DNA from: Desulfobacteraceae bacterium
GTDB lineage: Bacteria > Desulfobacterota > Desulfobacteria > Desulfobacterales > Desulfobacteraceae
DNA: 8,561 nt
Direction of reading: 5' to 3'
Assembly (NCBI GenBank): GCA_011390435.1
Contig: JAABSK010000104.1
Span: 1-8,561, forward strand
Both the position numbers and the translations under genes were made by a program. Position 1 is the stretch's first letter. Each line of letters opens with the position of its first letter. The notes beneath the pieces are model-generated. The model was given only the letters and a program-made list of their open reading frames with translations, did no database searches and had not been told where the DNA came from. Shown here one piece after another: positions 6,502 to 8,561 of the stretch.

Positions 6502-6897
6502 CTATCGCTTTGAAAACTGAAAGCTGGCCCGCGCGCCTTTTTTCCCGTATTTTTTCCGTTCTTTACTTCTTGAATCCCGTGTCAGAAAGCCCGCACTTTT
6601 TAAAACCCCTCTGAGATCCGGATCCAGCTGCACCAGTGCTTTTGATACGCCAAGACGAATGGCTCCGGCCTGACCGGATTTTCCACCGCCCATCACCGTC
6701 ACTTTCACATCAAAAATATCTGACTTGTCGGTCAGCACCAGCGGTGATGAAAGCAGATCCCGTGATACATCAAGATCAAAATAATCATTCTGGTCTTTAT
6801 TGTTCACGATGATCTTGCCTGTACCCGGTGTAAGCCAGACCTTTGCCACAGAATCTTTTCTCTTACCAGTCGCGTAAAAAACGTTTCCACTTTCCAT
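6502..6897 (-). CDS. rpsI: 30S ribosomal protein S9 (uS9)
   Basis: A 131-aa component of the 30S head. Its C-terminal tail reaches the ribosomal P site. The N-terminal [15 protein letters not shown] and the S9 signature [19 protein letters not shown] (70-88) are clear. The basic tail [20 protein letters not shown] ends in the near-universal SKR that contacts P-site tRNA. It is the second gene of the conserved rplM-rpsI pair, 25 nt after the rplM stop. Its only SD-like sequence (AAGGA) lies 14 nt before the ATG, an unusually long spacing, so translation may depend on coupling to rplM. No other in-frame start fits the family better. Confidence 0.98.
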   Translation of the reverse strand: MESGNVFYATGKRKDSVAKVWLTPGTGKIIVNNKDQNDYFDLDVSRDLLSSPLVLTDKSDIFDVKVTVMGGGKSGQAGAIRLGVSKALVQLDPDLRGVLKSAGFLTRDSRSKERKKYGKKGARASFQFSKR

Positions 6898-6922
6898 TGA
6901 TAGTTATCGCGTCCTTATATTC

Positions 6923-7357
6923 TTAAATGTCAATCGCTTCAGGTTTCTGAGCAGCATGGGGGTGCTGATCACCCGTATATACAAACAATTTTTTGCCCAG
7001 TTTCCGACCAAGCCGGTTCTTGGGAAGCATCCCCTTTACCGCTTTTTTAATCAGTTCTTCAGGTTTTTTTTCCATCAACTCTTTTGCAGTAACCGATTTA
7101 ATGCTGCCCACATACCCGGAATGGCGGTAGTATTTTTTGTCATCAAGTTTGTTTCCGGTCAGACGGATTTTGTCGGCATTCACGACAATAATCCAGTCGC
7201 CGGTATCAACGTGGGGTGTAAAAAGCGGATTATGTTTTCCCCGGATTCGATATGCAACTTTGGATGCGAGTCTGCCAAGGGTCTGATCTTTTGCATCCAC
7301 TACGCACCAATTCTCTTTGTTGTCCGACCGTTTTGCACTATATGTATATTTTTTCAC
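6923..7357 (-). CDS. rplM: 50S ribosomal protein L13 (uL13)
   Basis: An early-assembling 23S rRNA-binding protein of the 50S subunit. Conserved blocks, numbered from the GTG start, are [37 protein letters not shown] (DTGD at 51-54), YYRHSGY (RHSGY at 78-82) and [11 protein letters not shown] (108-118). The start is non-ATG in either case. GTG at 7355-7357 gives 144 aa beginning MKKYTYSAK, as in typical L13, with AGGAG 11 nt away. TTG at 7364-7366 gives 147 aa but lies only 2 nt behind GAGGAG (7369-7374), too close to be efficient. An ATG just upstream reads into a stop within six codons. I prefer the GTG. First gene of the operon with rpsI. Confidence 0.97.
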   Translation of the reverse strand: MKKYTYSAKRSDNKENWCVVDAKDQTLGRLASKVAYRIRGKHNPLFTPHVDTGDWIIVVNADKIRLTGNKLDDKKYYRHSGYVGSIKSVTAKELMEKKPEELIKKAVKGMLPKNRLGRKLGKKLFVYTGDQHPHAAQKPEAIDI

Positions 7358-7395
7358 TGTTCTCAACGCTCCTCATTCATAAACACAATCAGCAA

Positions 7396-7424
7396 CATTT
7401 ACCCAATTTCAGGATTTATGTCAA
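7396..7424 (-). promoter_or_regulatory. Candidate promoter of the rplM-rpsI operon
   Basis: Read on the minus strand: a perfect TTGACA (7419-7424), a 17-bp spacer, then TAAATG (7396-7401), a weak -10. It sits within the 65-bp gap after the bactofilin stop codon. No terminator separates the bactofilin gene from rplM, so read-through from upstream is also possible. Confidence 0.45.
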
Positions 7425-7431
7425 GCAATAA

Positions 7432-7842
7432 TTAAAGTTCGATCTGTTTTTCCTTTCGTGACTTGAATGCATCCAGCGGACCTGTCTCTTTTGCCGGCTC
7501 AACTTTACTGGATGTCTTGCAGGTCACTTCCGCGTTCAGGATGCCGCCGTTTTCCACAATCAAATCCTTGCATTCAACTTTTCCGGCACAGGTTCCAGTG
7601 GACAGTATGATCAACTCCCTGGAGGCAGTAACCTCGCCTTGAAAATTTCCACCGATGGTCAGGCTGGATACCTTTGTGGCGCTGGATGTCACCTGGCCGT
7701 CTTCGGCAATAATGACCACATCACCGTCAATGGTGCCGTTTACCTGCCCTTTGATAATCAATTTTCCACTACTGGATATTGATCCTTCGATCTTCAATTC
7801 ATTGTCGATAATTGAAAGATTTTTACTGATTTTTTTCCCCAC
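7432..7842 (-). CDS. Bactofilin family cytoskeletal protein
   Basis: A 136-aa protein of the bactofilin family (formerly DUF583), which polymerises without nucleotide into filaments that scaffold cell-shape, stalk, motility or wall-synthesis proteins at the inner membrane. The central right-handed beta-helix (about 15-108) shows the regular short strands and Gly/Val/Ile rungs of the family: IEGSISSSGKLIIKGQVNG, then GDVVI and GNFQGEVTASRELIIL. Short charged tails flank it. The start is GTG at 7840-7842 with AAGGAG (7850-7855) 7 nt upstream. It overlaps the end of the upstream gene by 20 bp, so the two are very likely co-transcribed and translationally coupled, suggesting the upstream product works with the filament. 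Bactofilins are often paired with an M23 peptidase, which is not what is seen here. Confidence 0.9.
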   Translation of the reverse strand: MGKKISKNLSIIDNELKIEGSISSSGKLIIKGQVNGTIDGDVVIIAEDGQVTSSATKVSSLTIGGNFQGEVTASRELIILSTGTCAGKVECKDLIVENGGILNAEVTCKTSSKVEPAKETGPLDAFKSRKEKQIEL

Positions 7843-8557
7843 GTTTCATCTCCTTGCTTGACTGTGATTGAATATCCACAAACATTTTTCCGGCAACTTT
7901 TCCATCAAGCGTTGTCACCACCTGGTACTGCTGCCCTTTTTTATCCAGCGAGTAGCGTTTCATCAACACATCTTTTGCCGTATCGATCACATACCCCCGG
8001 TCTTCACCGGTGTTATTGAGACGATTTCCCACAAATCCCTTGAAATTGACAATGTACCGGGATGGATCAATGTTCCCGGTAATGATGTCTTCAATGATTA
8101 ACTGATCGCCTTTTTGAATCACAATCCGTCCATAATTATCAACCATTCTCAGACTGCCGTTGAGCCGCACTTTATATGTCACACCAGTCGCAGCCTGAGA
8201 TTCACTGACCACCAGATGATCCGGTGCCGATGCTTTTTCATTGACCACATCCAGAAACACGCTTCCGCACTGATAAAAATCTTTTTTCGCCACAATCCGG
8301 GTTGAAGCGTTCACCACAAGTTTTTTGTTCATATCGTTAAACTGATTTCCAAGACCGATCACATCAACGCTGAGCCCTCTTTCATAATTGGCGATAATAT
8401 CATGGACCTGCACCAGATCTCCCCTTCGGATCTTCAGGCGCTGCATTTTTCCCACCACCACTGGTATGGAATCATTGACAGAAATGATCATATACTGCAT
8501 CTCTGGTTTTTTTAAATCAATCGGCGGCGTCTGGGGAACAATGTCCAGAAGTTCCAT
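7823..8557 (-). CDS. Unknown protein with internal domain duplication, upstream of bactofilin; 5' end possibly incomplete
   Basis: I do not recognise this 244-aa product. It is beta-rich and shows no obvious enzyme motif: no M23 HxxxD or HxH pair, nucleotide-binding loop or membrane segment. Two stretches resemble each other. RRGDLVQVHDII (44-55) and QKGDQLIIEDII (148-159) are each followed by a V..x.G..GN..N block (V64-N74 and V170-N181), at an offset of about 104-107 residues. This suggests two tandem copies of a roughly 75-85-residue domain. The C-terminal 15 residues are polar. The ATG at 8555-8557 is only 4 nt from the window edge, its ribosome binding site cannot be seen, and the codon before it is open (Phe). 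The gene may therefore begin further upstream, possibly with a membrane anchor. It overlaps the bactofilin gene by 20 bp, so a shared role with the filament is likely. Confidence 0.75.
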   Translation of the reverse strand: MELLDIVPQTPPIDLKKPEMQYMIISVNDSIPVVVGKMQRLKIRRGDLVQVHDIIANYERGLSVDVIGLGNQFNDMNKKLVVNASTRIVAKKDFYQCGSVFLDVVNEKASAPDHLVVSESQAATGVTYKVRLNGSLRMVDNYGRIVIQKGDQLIIEDIITGNIDPSRYIVNFKGFVGNRLNNTGEDRGYVIDTAKDVLMKRYSLDKKGQQYQVVTTLDGKVAGKMFVDIQSQSSKEMKRGEKNQ

Positions 8558-8561
8558 AAAT

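Noticed and set aside
6956..7435. 159-codon plus-strand frame opposite rplM
   Set aside because: It is a shadow of the L13 gene: Phe-rich, with no family resemblance and no SD.

Overview
This window looks like ordinary chromosomal core sequence from an anaerobic, probably motile member of the Desulfobacterota, most likely near the Desulfobacteraceae. That placement is an inference: it rests on the overall character of the Lon, L13, S9, CheX and bactofilin proteins, moderate GC content and frequent strong AGGAG-type ribosome binding sites. No database search was possible. I see no insertion sequence, prophage, CRISPR array, tRNA or rRNA.

Layout, left to right. (1) Bases 1-2227, minus strand: lon, the ATP-dependent protease, cut by the window edge just after its catalytic lysine. 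(2) Bases 2228-2404: a divergent regulatory gap between lon and a prepilin peptidase. It carries a perfect 12-bp inverted repeat, a pair of 11-nt direct repeats and a good sigma70-like promoter. (3) Bases 2405-3199, plus strand: pilD-type prepilin peptidase, converging with (4) a stand-alone CheX-family phosphatase at 3217-3678, minus strand. (5) Bases 3679-3888: a second divergent gap with promoters for cheX and for an HU gene, plus a long AT-rich hairpin in the HU leader. (6) Bases 3889-4158: HU, ended by a textbook terminator whose T-tract abuts (7) a YcgR/PilZ-like gene, 4222-4977. (8) sbcB (exonuclease I), minus strand, overlaps the PilZ gene tail-to-tail by 30 bp. (9) The rplM-rpsI ribosomal protein operon, minus strand, has its own promoter and terminator. 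(10) A bactofilin gene, minus strand, is coupled by a 20-bp overlap to an upstream gene of unknown function, which runs to the right edge of the window and appears to contain an internal domain duplication.

Functionally the window mixes housekeeping genes (Lon proteolysis, HU nucleoid protein, L13/S9, exonuclease I) with surface and motility genes (prepilin peptidase, CheX, PilZ c-di-GMP receptor, bactofilin scaffold). None of the motility genes sits in a chemotaxis or pilus cluster here, so they are orphans within this window. I did not find a clearly new multi-gene system. The best leads are the duplicated-domain bactofilin partner, the A10 tract in sbcB, the leader hairpins of lon and hup, and the PilZ gene that starts immediately behind a terminator without a visible ribosome binding site.
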